DNA of 49,362 bases, from the NCBI GenBank assembly GCA_900542165.1, contig UQMM01000014.1, forward strand, positions 1-49,362. The letters run 5' to 3'. Origin of the DNA: an uncultured Collinsella sp. (GTDB taxonomy: Bacteria; Actinomycetota; Coriobacteriia; Coriobacteriales; Coriobacteriaceae). The notes under the pieces were generated by a model that worked only from the letters and a program-made list of their open reading frames with translations, had not been told where the DNA came from and made no database searches. The translations under genes and the position numbers were made by a program. How positions within the stretch are numbered: the stretch's first letter is position 1; each line of letters begins with the position of its first letter. Positions 25,729 through 33,728 of this stretch are shown in pieces.

Positions 25729-26112
25729 ATGAGTGACTTGCTCAACCCTGCGAATCTCATCGTGCTGGCCGTCATTGCCGTCGGCATGTTTTTTGGACTG
25801 CGTCGCATTGCCGCTTCGACACACGGGAAGAGTTGCTGCAGCGATGGTGCGAGCGGCAAGAAGGCCAAAAAGGTTGTTGTGGTGGATACCGATGCGTCAC
25901 ACTATCCCTATAGCGATGAGCTGCTCATCGGCGGCATGAGCTGTGACGGCTGCGCTCAGAACGTGGCCAATGCCCTCAATGCACTGGATGGCGTGTGGGC
26001 AACGGTGACGTATGCGGACCACACGGCACGCGTGCGCTCTAAGCAGCCGGTGGATCGTGATGTCCTCGAGACGGCCGTGAAAGACGCGGGCTACTACGTC
26101 ATGACGCTGTAA
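25729..26112 (+). CDS. Membrane-anchored heavy-metal-associated (HMA) domain protein
   Basis: A 127-residue protein with one N-terminal membrane helix (about residues 8-24), a KSCCSDGASGKKAKK linker with a cysteine pair, and a C-terminal HMA domain. The HMA metal loop is GGMSCDGC with Cys72 and Cys75, as in copper chaperones and P-type ATPase domains. GAAAGGGG precedes ATG 25729. With the copper-type operator upstream it is probably a Cu(I)-handling protein, although the membrane anchor is unusual for a CopZ-like chaperone. Confidence 0.85.
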   Translation: MSDLLNPANLIVLAVIAVGMFFGLRRIAASTHGKSCCSDGASGKKAKKVVVVDTDASHYPYSDELLIGGMSCDGCAQNVANALNALDGVWATVTYADHTARVRSKQPVDRDVLETAVKDAGYYVMTL

Positions 26113-26138
26113 GCGTCGCTCTGGATGCGCTTCCTTGG

Positions 26139-26564
26139 CTAGGCTCGTCCGCGCAGTTCGATGTCTTGGATGTCGTCGAAGTCGATGGCGATGTCTCGGA
26201 GCTTGAGGAGCTTGAAGGCGGGGAGCGCCTCGTCGAGGATGCCGGTGCGGCTGCGATAGCCGTATGTATCGTAATAGGTGACACGAACCAAGTCGCCACG
26301 TTTGAGACCCTCGAGTTTTTTAGAAAGCACGAGGGCTTTTTCTTCCGTGAGCTCACGTTTTGGCTCGACGGTGATTTCCTGCTTGCGCACGAGTTCGTAG
26401 TATCCCGTGAGGGCGGCAAAGGGCATAAACTGTGCGGCGCGGTTGGCGCGCACGGCACCGTTGGCAGTGAGGTTGGGGTCGGCGGCGCGGCGTCTGCCCT
26501 CGGGGTCCGCCAGGCGCTCGAAGGCGGTCGGCGGACGCACGGGCTGTTGTTTGGGTTTAGGCAC
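26139..26564 (-). CDS. YolD-like protein
   Basis: A 141-residue protein of the YolD family. The marker is NRAAQFMPFAALTGYYELVRKQE, followed by RGDLVRVTYYDTYGYRSRTGILDE. GTG 26564 is chosen because GGAGG lies five bases before it. The start overlaps the end of the Y-family polymerase gene, so it is co-translated in that SOS operon. YolD proteins are regularly paired with such polymerases and are thought to support or regulate them. Confidence 0.85.
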   Translation of the reverse strand: MPKPKQQPVRPPTAFERLADPEGRRRAADPNLTANGAVRANRAAQFMPFAALTGYYELVRKQEITVEPKRELTEEKALVLSKKLEGLKRGDLVRVTYYDTYGYRSRTGILDEALPAFKLLKLRDIAIDFDDIQDIELRGRA

Positions 26565-28062
26565 GGTGTCCTCCAACTTGTTCGTTGCGTTCGCGCGCGG
26601 TGGCGCCGGCGGTAAAGCTTAATCCCTTGACGAGCGCGTTCTTGCCGTACTTGCCTTTCACGGCCAGGACGGCGCGCGCCAGGTCGCGCTCGCGCTCATC
26701 GGCCTCGATATCGCTGAACAGATCGATGGTGGCAAATTCCTCGGGCATGAGGTTGCCAAATCCCAGGTTGATGCGCTTGACCGGTCGTTTGGGATCGACA
26801 GTCTGCGCCCAGAGCTCATCGAAATAGCCCATGATCTTCTTAAACGAATTGGTACGCTCGCTCAGCTTTCGCGAGGCGTTAGAGTGCGCAAAGAGTGCGG
26901 CATAGCCACCGCGCGGTTTGCCGCCATGCTCTCCCACAAAGATGCCATCGATTGCCTGCGCTTCGCGCACCAGGCGACGCCGTTCGTCATCGCGCTGGAC
27001 GGGCTTGGGCGCACGGGGCGCGAGCTCGGGGCCGGCGGTTGCGGTGGGTTCGATACTCGATGTGCTCGAGCGCAGGTGCCCGCATCCGTCCACATACTGC
27101 GCTGTACCGCTGGCGTCGAGGCGGCGTATGTCGGCGCGTTCGCTCGCGTAGCCCACAAAGAGCGAGATGCTGTCGCAGACCACGTGCTTATCGACCAAGT
27201 CTAAAACGGCGTTGTCGACCATCTCGCGCAAGACGGTATAGGCCTGTTCGTAGGCATAACCCTTCGAGAGCACCTGTCCTGTGGTGGTCGAAGTTGCTTG
27301 CGGGCGATAGGCTTGGATATCGGCGATGGTTGTCGGCTCGCGCCCGAAGGCATGGTCGATGAGATATTCGGCATTGACGCCGAGCTCGTCGTAAAGCAGG
27401 TTTTCGTCGAGCGCCGCGACGCCCATCAGATCGTAGACGCCGTATTTCTCGAGGCGGGCTGCCACGCCGGGACCGATGCCCCAGATATCGGTGATGGGAC
27501 GATGGGGCCAGATCTCCTTGCGAAAGGTCTCGTCGTCGAGTATGCCGATGCGGCTGGGTACGTGCTTGGCGGTAATGTCGAGCGCTACCTTGGCCTGGAA
27601 TAGGTTGGGGCCGATGCCGACCGTCGCCGTGATGCCGGTGCGCGCGAGGACCTCGTCGCGCAGCGTGCGGGCGAACCCTTCCGCATCTGTGTGATAGAGG
27701 TCCAGATAGGGCGTCACGTCGATAAAGCATTCATCGATGGAGTAGACGTGCACGTCCTGGGGGCTGACGTATTCCAGATAGATACCGTAGATTTTCGCCG
27801 ACACCTCCATGTAATGCTGCATGCGTGGTACGGCCGTGATGTAGTCGATGCCATCGGGAATTTCGAACAGGCGGCAGCGATTGTGAATCCCTAAGTCCTT
27901 CATGGCCTGCGTGATGGCGAGGCAGATGGTCGTGCGCCCGCGCGATTCGTCGGCAACGACCAGGTTGGTGGTGAGCGGATCGAGCCCACGGTCGACGCAC
28001 TCGACGCTGGCATAAAACGTCTTGAGGTCGATGCAGATATAGGTGTGCTGCTCGTGCGCCAT
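26557..28062 (-). CDS. Y-family translesion DNA polymerase (UvrX/UmuC-like)
   Basis: An error-prone lesion-bypass polymerase of 501 residues. Palm motifs are CIDLKTFYASVECV and YSIDECFIDVTPYL (catalytic acids). ATVGIGPNLFQAKVALDITAK is the conserved binding segment and WGIGPGVAARLEKYGV the HhH region. It has about 70 extra, disordered-looking residues in the little-finger region around 325-395. ATG 28062 follows GAAGGGA. Two LexA-type boxes lie directly upstream, so it should be SOS induced. Confidence 0.93.
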   Translation of the reverse strand: MAHEQHTYICIDLKTFYASVECVDRGLDPLTTNLVVADESRGRTTICLAITQAMKDLGIHNRCRLFEIPDGIDYITAVPRMQHYMEVSAKIYGIYLEYVSPQDVHVYSIDECFIDVTPYLDLYHTDAEGFARTLRDEVLARTGITATVGIGPNLFQAKVALDITAKHVPSRIGILDDETFRKEIWPHRPITDIWGIGPGVAARLEKYGVYDLMGVAALDENLLYDELGVNAEYLIDHAFGREPTTIADIQAYRPQATSTTTGQVLSKGYAYEQAYTVLREMVDNAVLDLVDKHVVCDSISLFVGYASERADIRRLDASGTAQYVDGCGHLRSSTSSIEPTATAGPELAPRAPKPVQRDDERRRLVREAQAIDGIFVGEHGGKPRGGYAALFAHSNASRKLSERTNSFKKIMGYFDELWAQTVDPKRPVKRINLGFGNLMPEEFATIDLFSDIEADERERDLARAVLAVKGKYGKNALVKGLSFTAGATARERNEQVGGHRA

Positions 28063-28076
28063 CCGTGTCCCTTCAT

Positions 28077-28108
28077 CAAACACATGTTCTTATCGAATAC
28101 CTGTTCGA
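28077..28108 (-). promoter_or_regulatory. Two tandem LexA (SOS) boxes
   Basis: Reading the plus strand, TCGAATACCTGTTCGA lies at 28093-28108 and CAAACACATGTTCT at 28077-28090. Both resemble the Gram-positive/actinobacterial LexA consensus CGAAC-N4-GTTCG with one or two changes each. Their centres are about 17 bp apart, and they sit 15-46 bases upstream of the polymerase start. Confidence 0.72.
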
Positions 28109-28144
28109 TAATACCCGCTCGTCCGGACGTCGTCAAAACCTGTC

Positions 28145-28172
28145 AAAAAGGGACTGGTTTGTTTTGGTAGGT
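28145..28172 (+). repeat. Intergenic repeat, single arm
   Basis: A 28-base unit beginning AAAAAGGGACTGGTTTG matches, in inverted orientation, the right arm of the hairpin at 28835-28898 (24 of 28 positions). No partner arm is present nearby, so this is a solitary or truncated copy. Confidence 0.65.
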
Positions 28173-28299
28173 ATGGTCGTGCGGTTGGATCGGGTTTTAA
28201 CGCAGCTCTAAAGAGTGCGAAACAGCTCGGAAAACCTCGCTTCGTAGCATGAGCCTAACGATTGATACCGCCTATACGCACGGAAGGGTTGTGGAAAAG

Positions 28300-28824
28300 A
28301 TGGTCAATTATGGGTTTGGTATGCCGACGCGCCTTGTTGCGGATGGAGACGTGGCTCGCTGGTGCGGACGATTGGTCGCTCACTACGGTGGCACCAAGGC
28401 GCTGGTCGTGTTGGGCGGTGACAAACATACGCACGATGAGCTCGTCTCGGCGGCGCTCGGCTCGCTTGATCGAGCTCTGCTCGAACGCGTGCTTTTTCGC
28501 TGCGGCTTGGTCGGGGGCGATGGGGGAGACGATTTGGTCGATGAGGCCGTAGCCCTGGCGACCGACGAAGGCGTGGACTTTGTCCTGGCGATTGGCGATG
28601 CCGATACTGCCGGCTTTGCGCGCGAGCTCGCGCGTCGCATGGCGGCGCTCGATGCCGGCGAAGACGGCTTTGTGCCTTATGGATGCATTGTCTCGGAGGG
28701 CAAGGTGCCTGCTGTCGTGGGCACCGGCGAGGTTCCCGTTTTTGCCATTATCGCGCCCGAACTGCTGGAGGGCATCGGGTCTCCTCTGCGTGAGTTACTC
28801 GGTAGCGTCTGCGCCGCGGCCTAA
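28300..28824 (+). CDS. Truncated iron-alcohol-dehydrogenase-like protein
   Basis: A 174-residue protein (191 if ATG 28249 is used) resembling only the N-terminal nucleotide domain of iron-containing alcohol dehydrogenases. VNYGFGMPTRLVADGDV and TKALVVLGGDKHTHDE match the family start, and VDFVLAIGDADTAGFARELA sits where the GGGS motif belongs but has lost those glycines. The whole helical metal-binding half is missing. It ends at a normal stop with no frame-shifted continuation. Probably a decayed paralogue or a repurposed domain. The start is uncertain. Confidence 0.6.
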   Translation: MVNYGFGMPTRLVADGDVARWCGRLVAHYGGTKALVVLGGDKHTHDELVSAALGSLDRALLERVLFRCGLVGGDGGDDLVDEAVALATDEGVDFVLAIGDADTAGFARELARRMAALDAGEDGFVPYGCIVSEGKVPAVVGTGEVPVFAIIAPELLEGIGSPLRELLGSVCAAA

Positions 28825-28834
28825 TATTTGCCAT

Positions 28835-28898
28835 AAAAGGACGGGTTATTTTTGGTTGGTAAAGCGTTTGACCTGCCAAAATAAGCCTGTCCCTTTTT
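28835..28898. repeat. Intergenic hairpin repeat
   Basis: The imperfect arms 28835-28860 and 28871-28898 carry GGACGGGTTATTTTTGG and its partner CCAAAATAAGCCTGTCC. The right arm is homologous to the solitary unit at 28145-28172, so the dehydrogenase-like fragment is bracketed by inverted copies of one repeat. Confidence 0.65.
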
Positions 28899-29023
28899 GA
28901 TCGGTTGCCGTTTGGGGGCCGATTGGCAACGCTCGCTGATTGTAGTCTTGACCTGCGCTAGAATAGTGGCATCTGAATGTCCGGGCGCATGGAGGCGTGC
29001 GCCCGTATGCTGAGGAGGACTCT

Positions 29024-30718
29024 ATGGCAACTGTTGCCGCACCTATCGATGCTACGTCGACTGCCGCTTGGAAGGCACTCGAGGCTCATCAGGAGAAGCT
29101 CGAGGCCGATGGTATCGACCTCAAGGCCTGGTTCGCTGCCGATGCCGAGCGCGTGAACAAGCTGAGCTTTGACGCCGGTGACCTGCACTTCGATCTGTCG
29201 AAGAACCTGGTGACCGATGAGACCGTCAAGCTGCTGTGCGATCTTGCCCGCGAGGTGAAGCTCGAGGAGCGCCGCGACGCCATGTTCTCCGGCGAGCACA
29301 TTAACACCACCGAGGACCGCGCCGTCCTGCACACCGCGCTTCGCCGCCCCGCAACCGAGAGGGGCCAGCTCATCGTCGACGGCCAGGATGTCGTCGCCGA
29401 CGTGCACGAGGTCCTCGACCGCATGTATGCCTTCGCCGAGCGCGTGCGCTCCGGTGAGTGGAAGGGCGTTACCGGCAAGAAGATCGAGCACCTGGTGTCC
29501 ATCGGCATCGGCGGCTCCGATCTGGGCCCGGTCATGGCCTACGAGGCTCTGCGTCCCTATGCCGACGCCGGTATCGACTGCCGCTATATCTCCAACATCG
29601 ACCCCAACGACCAGGCCGAGAAGCTTAAGGGCCTGGATCCCGAGACCACGCTCGTGATCATCGTCTCCAAGACCTTCACCACGCTCGAGACCCTCACCAA
29701 CGCCCGCGAGGTCAAGACCTGGATGCTCGAGCAGCTCAAGGCCCAGGGCGCCATCGACGGCTCCGATGAGCAGAACGCCGAGGCCGTGGCAAAGCACTTC
29801 GTCGCCGTTTCCACCGCACTCGAGAAGGTTGAGGCCTTCGGTATCGACCCCGCCAACGCCTTCGGCTTCTGGAACTGGGTCGGCGGCCGCTACTCCGTCG
29901 ACTCCGCCGTGGGCCTGTCGCTGATCGTCGTGCTCGGTCCCGAGCGCTTCCAGCAGTTCCTCGAGGGCTTCCACGCTATCGACGAGTACTTCTGCAACAC
30001 GCCGCTCGAGAACAATGCCGTTGCGCTGATGGGCCTGCTCAACGTCTGGTACGTCAACTTCTTCGGTTCCAAGAGCCACGCCGTGCTGCCGTACTGCCAG
30101 TACCTGCATCGTTTCCCGGCCTACCTGCAGCAGCTCACCATGGAGTCCAACGGCAAGCATGTCCGCTGGGACGGCAGCGCCGTGACCTCCGACACCGGTG
30201 AGATCTTCTGGGGCGAGCCCGGCACCAACGGTCAGCACGCCTTCTACCAGCTGCTGCACCAGGGCACCGTGGTGGTCCCGGCCGATTTCATTGCCTTCGC
30301 CAATACCGCCAACCCTGCGACCGACAGCGGCCAGGACGTGCACGAGCTGTTCCTGGGCAACTTCCTGGCCCAGACCAAGGCGCTCGCCTTTGGTAAGACG
30401 GCCGATGAGGTGCGCGCCGAGGGCACGCCCGAGCAGATCGTCCCGGCCCGCTGCTTTGAGGGCAACCGTCCGACGACCTCGATCTTTGGCGACACGTTGA
30501 CCCCGTTCGCACTCGGCGAGCTCATCGCCCTGTACGAGCACATCACGTTTGTCGAGGGCACGGTCTGGGGCATCGACTCCTACGACCAGTGGGGCGTCGA
30601 GCTGGGCAAGCAGCTTGCCAAGCAGATCACTCCAGCCTTCCATGACGACGCCGCCAAGGCCGAGCAGGACGCTTCGACCCAGGCGCTCATCGAGTTCTAC
30701 CGCGCTCACCGCAAGTAG
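29024..30718 (+). CDS. pgi: Glucose-6-phosphate isomerase
   Basis: Interconverts glucose-6-phosphate and fructose-6-phosphate. The 564-residue two-SIS-domain enzyme has SIGIGGSDLGPVMAYEAL, VIIVSKTFTTLETL, FWNWVGGRYSVDSAVGLS, and the active-site GTNGQHAFYQLLHQG. The start ATG 29024 follows GAGGAG. The last 30 codons end at an exact 32-bp sequence repeated at 34192-34223, so the gene's 3' end appears to be an integration site whose reading frame and terminator were restored by the incoming DNA. Confidence 0.96.
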   Translation: MATVAAPIDATSTAAWKALEAHQEKLEADGIDLKAWFAADAERVNKLSFDAGDLHFDLSKNLVTDETVKLLCDLAREVKLEERRDAMFSGEHINTTEDRAVLHTALRRPATERGQLIVDGQDVVADVHEVLDRMYAFAERVRSGEWKGVTGKKIEHLVSIGIGGSDLGPVMAYEALRPYADAGIDCRYISNIDPNDQAEKLKGLDPETTLVIIVSKTFTTLETLTNAREVKTWMLEQLKAQGAIDGSDEQNAEAVAKHFVAVSTALEKVEAFGIDPANAFGFWNWVGGRYSVDSAVGLSLIVVLGPERFQQFLEGFHAIDEYFCNTPLENNAVALMGLLNVWYVNFFGSKSHAVLPYCQYLHRFPAYLQQLTMESNGKHVRWDGSAVTSDTGEIFWGEPGTNGQHAFYQLLHQGTVVVPADFIAFANTANPATDSGQDVHELFLGNFLAQTKALAFGKTADEVRAEGTPEQIVPARCFEGNRPTTSIFGDTLTPFALGELIALYEHITFVEGTVWGIDSYDQWGVELGKQLAKQITPAFHDDAAKAEQDASTQALIEFYRAHRK

Positions 30719-30720
30719 TC
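30689..30720 (+). repeat. Direct repeat, putative attL core at the pgi 3' end
   Basis: These 32 bp cover the last codons and stop of pgi plus TC. They are identical to 34192-34223. Each copy is followed about 30 bases later by a near-identical terminator, so the homology between the two ends extends through non-identical sequence. Confidence 0.8.
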
Positions 30721-30751
30721 GCTGCTGTTAACGCATCGCGCCTTATAGTCA

Positions 30752-30786
30752 GGGGCCCGTATCCCATCGGATGCGGGCCCCTTTGC
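30752..30786 (+). terminator. Terminator of pgi (element-borne copy)
   Basis: A 13-bp GC-rich stem, GGGGCCCGTATCC with GGATGCGGGCCCC, is followed by TTT. Its twin lies at 34253-34285. If the segment is an insertion, this copy came with it. Confidence 0.85.
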
Positions 30787-30859
30787 TTTGCCGTGGCCCC
30801 GGGGCGCACGGCCTTTAAGGATCTTCGCCGGAGCGTCGCGTGCTGCGAGGGCCCTGCGT

Positions 30860-32164
30860 CTAGAGCTCGGTCTCCGCATGGCCTCGCTGCGCCTCGGGCA
30901 GCTCCCCGTAGAGCGGATGGTCTTCGAGCCTAAAGCGCTCGACCTGTTCGGGAGTGCAGCCGCGCACAAAGAGCCACGAGCGATCGATCGGCGTCGCCAT
31001 GAGCGTGCTGGGCAGCGCGTCGGCGCGGTCGGAAAACACCCGGGCACTCTCGGGATCCTGGAACGCCAGCACCAGATGCGTGTCGCAGTTGCCCATGATG
31101 GAGCGTGCGCGTGCCTCGCCATAGAGCGCATCGAGCTGGTTGGTCGACTGCAGCAGCAGCGTTGCCCAGATGTTGCGGCTTCGGATAATCGAGAGCACGT
31201 TGTCGATCTGGGGGATCTGCAGATTTGCGAAGTCATCGAGCATAAAGCGCACGGGCACGGGCAGGCTGCCGTCGGGCTGCCTATCGGCCTCACGAATGAG
31301 GCCCATAAACGCCTGCGAAATAAAGAGGCCGGTCAGCGGATCGAGATTGCGGTCAATATCGCTCACGGTTACAAACAGGGCGCAGGGGGTGTGTCCCATG
31401 GAAGCGAAGTCCGCCTGATGGCACTCACGATAGAGCTGTGCCGCACCGTCGAATCCCAGACACATGACCTTTTCGGCAAGGATGCCGACGATGCTCGCGT
31501 GCATGCGCTCGGCATTTTGCGTAATGGCGTAGCGCCGCCATAGCGAGAGGGCATAGCTTTGGGGGTCGGTCGTGATCAGGTCGTCAAACAATCGACCTGT
31601 GGCACCGTCCTGCAGGTGCTCGATCAGCTTGATGACCGAGCTGATCGTCTGCTCGTCGGCGGGTAGCTGTTCGGTGACGTAGGCGATAAGACACGACAGC
31701 AGGTTTGCCGCCGCATGATCCCAAAAAGGCTGGTTGTTGTCCTCGATGGGGCAGATGGCCTTTGCCACCGAGAGGATGTCCTGCTGGTTGGGCCTGCCGT
31801 CCGCCTTGCGGCGAATGTGCCTCAGGGGGTTGTAGCCGCAGCGCTCGATGCCGGGCGCAAGGGCCGGGACGGTGTTGAGGTCGGCGAAGTTGAGACATTG
31901 CACGCGGTAACCGTGGGCTGCCAGCACGGGTCCCACTTCGCGACAGAGCGTGCCTTTGGTGTCGAGCACGATGTAGCTTGCGTTCATTTGCAGCAGGTTG
32001 GGCTTGAGGACGTTTCGGGTCTTGCCGGCTCCCGAGGGACCGATCACAAGTGCATTGTTGTTGAGTCCCGTTTGGCGGGTGTCGCAGGAAAGCGTTCGAT
32101 CCTTGGCGAGGATGGTGGACGATGCGGACTCAGATGCGGCGAGACGGCTGGCGAGGTTAGACAT
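30860..32164 (-). CDS. VirD4/TraG-like ATPase without membrane anchor
   Basis: A 434-residue type IV coupling-protein-like ATPase. Walker A is GPSGAGKT (42-49). The following SYIVLDTKG and the Walker B stretch FMLDDFANLQIP (about 307-318) with LLLQSTNQLDALYG are diagnostic of TraG/VirD4. Unlike normal coupling proteins (about 550-700 residues) it has no N-terminal transmembrane segment: only 40 residues precede Walker A. The start ATG 32164 follows AAGGAGG and overlaps the ClpP stop by 8 bases. No relaxase is nearby, so its job in DNA transfer is open. Confidence 0.88.
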   Translation of the reverse strand: MSNLASRLAASESASSTILAKDRTLSCDTRQTGLNNNALVIGPSGAGKTRNVLKPNLLQMNASYIVLDTKGTLCREVGPVLAAHGYRVQCLNFADLNTVPALAPGIERCGYNPLRHIRRKADGRPNQQDILSVAKAICPIEDNNQPFWDHAAANLLSCLIAYVTEQLPADEQTISSVIKLIEHLQDGATGRLFDDLITTDPQSYALSLWRRYAITQNAERMHASIVGILAEKVMCLGFDGAAQLYRECHQADFASMGHTPCALFVTVSDIDRNLDPLTGLFISQAFMGLIREADRQPDGSLPVPVRFMLDDFANLQIPQIDNVLSIIRSRNIWATLLLQSTNQLDALYGEARARSIMGNCDTHLVLAFQDPESARVFSDRADALPSTLMATPIDRSWLFVRGCTPEQVERFRLEDHPLYGELPEAQRGHAETEL

Positions 32165-32774
32165 GGGCGACCTCCTTGGTGGTCGAGAGGATTTCGTGGG
32201 CAAAGCCGAGCTCGACGGCGCGCTCGGCCGAAAGGTAGGTGTCTTTTGCAGTGAGGGACTGGATGCGCTTGGGCGTGAGGCCGCTGCGGTCCGAGAGGAT
32301 TTGCGTGAGGGTCTTGCGGGTCTGCATGAGACGCCGGCTGGTTTCCTGCAGCGCAAGTGCCGAGCCGCCTGCCCCCTGGGGGATCAGCGGGTCGTGAATC
32401 ATGAGCTCTGCATGGGGCGCCATACGGCGATCGTCGCCGCCCATGAAGATCACGGCGCCCATGGACGCGGCGAATTCCAGGCAGACGGTGCGGATGGGGC
32501 ACGATGCGAGGCGCATGGCGTCATAGATCGCAAGGCCCGATCGCACGCTTCCGCCGGCGCTGGCGACAAATATGGTGATGGGGCGGCTGGGGTCGGTGGC
32601 ATCGAGCAGGCGGATCTGCTGGCATAGGTCGTGGGCCATCGGGGTTTCGATGTTTCCCATGACGGAGAGCTCGCGACGGGCGAGCATCTCATCGTAAATG
32701 CTGGTGAGCGTGATGCCTCGGGCGGATTCACGCATGGTGAGGGGGCTGATGATGGGGGAATGATTGGTGTCCAT
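32157..32774 (-). CDS. ClpP-type serine protease (element-encoded)
   Basis: A 205-residue ClpP-fold protease. SAGGSVRSGLAIYDAM is the oxyanion/handle region. The catalytic triad appears complete: Ser104 in AASMGAV, His127 in LMIHDPL and Asp178 in AKDTYLSAERAVELG. The N-terminus is divergent from housekeeping ClpP. ATG 32774 follows AAAGGAG. It lies between the unknown gene and the VirD4-like ATPase and overlaps the latter, which suggests joint expression. Whether it works with a Clp ATPase or alone is unknown. Confidence 0.92.
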   Translation of the reverse strand: MDTNHSPIISPLTMRESARGITLTSIYDEMLARRELSVMGNIETPMAHDLCQQIRLLDATDPSRPITIFVASAGGSVRSGLAIYDAMRLASCPIRTVCLEFAASMGAVIFMGGDDRRMAPHAELMIHDPLIPQGAGGSALALQETSRRLMQTRKTLTQILSDRSGLTPKRIQSLTAKDTYLSAERAVELGFAHEILSTTKEVAHV

Positions 32775-32837
32775 GAGGACTCCTTTCTGTTGGTTGTGTT
32801 GTGGAATAGGATTGTTGCCCGCGGAGGGGCTGGCGGG

Positions 32838-33728
32838 CTACAGGGTTCGTCCGAGCCTGAGATCGAGCTCGGTTGTGGGGCAGGCTGCCTGTTCGTGCGG
32901 CTCGCAAGCGCCAAGGGCTCCAAAGCGATAGAGCGTTGCGGCGGGCGTGGTGTAGGCGAGCCGCAGCTGATGCTCGACAGGGGCACATCCGTCATTTTTG
33001 TAATGAGCCGCGTAGTACTGCGCGATGCTGGCGTTCATCTCGCTGCCATTGCGATGGCGCTCAAACTGGCGTCTGCAGGTCTCGATGATCTTTGCTACCG
33101 ACTTGGGTGCCGTCGCGGGAACAAGGGCGAGATAGCCCTCAAATAGCTCGTTGATGCTCAGGAGGCACAGCAGGTCGATCAGCGTCCTTATGGCTGCTCC
33201 CTCGGCAGAAAAATGCGCGGTCATGCGGTTATATCGGTTGCGGTCGACGATGGCCGCATGGGGTCTTGGAGTTTTCTGCCCTGTGGTCCCGGGCTTTTGC
33301 CGCGCCTGTGTATTGAGCTCGACGTTGCAGCGCTTGAGGCCGTCCAACGGAAGGAACAGTGCGGTGCGCAGGGTGTTCCGCTTGCTTTCGAGTTCATGAC
33401 GCTCGTCGGGTTCCCATTCGAGCTTGAGTTTCGTGTCGAGCGCCGTAAGCATATGGGCTAGGCAGCCTACGGTAAGAACGTACGAATCGTTGTCGCGTTT
33501 TGGGGCATAGGGGTCTGTCAGCTTGCGAATGTCGGGGTCGCCCATGATCTTTGTGCAGCGCTTCAGCAGTTGAGGGTGGTCGGCCAAGATCGTCGCGAGC
33601 GGTAGCGACGCGTAGTTCTTGATGGTCGCGGCGGCAAAGGCGGCGTCATATTCGTTTGCATATGCTCGCTCAATGCGGGCATCCAGAATGCTTTTCTTAT
33701 CGCCGTCTTCAGCGTGGTGGTTTGTCAT
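32838..33728 (-). CDS. Unknown protein of the pgi-inserted element
   Basis: A 296-residue, mostly helical, charged protein with no family I recognise. Features seen: a repeated basic/acidic pattern in the first 150 residues, a KPGTTGQKTPRPH linker near residue 150, a hydrophobic stretch LIDLLCLLSINELFEGYLALV near 190, and a Cys-containing tail. No signal peptide. ATG 33728 follows GGAGAA; the upstream frame is open to 33884 but His-rich and repetitive, so it is probably leader. First gene of the three-gene operon. Confidence 0.7.
   Translation of the reverse strand: MTNHHAEDGDKKSILDARIERAYANEYDAAFAAATIKNYASLPLATILADHPQLLKRCTKIMGDPDIRKLTDPYAPKRDNDSYVLTVGCLAHMLTALDTKLKLEWEPDERHELESKRNTLRTALFLPLDGLKRCNVELNTQARQKPGTTGQKTPRPHAAIVDRNRYNRMTAHFSAEGAAIRTLIDLLCLLSINELFEGYLALVPATAPKSVAKIIETCRRQFERHRNGSEMNASIAQYYAAHYKNDGCAPVEHQLRLAYTTPAATLYRFGALGACEPHEQAACPTTELDLRLGRTL

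Noticed and set aside
28958..30709. 583-codon minus-strand ORF opposite pgi
   Set aside because: Antisense shadow of a highly biased gene; pgi motifs are unambiguous.
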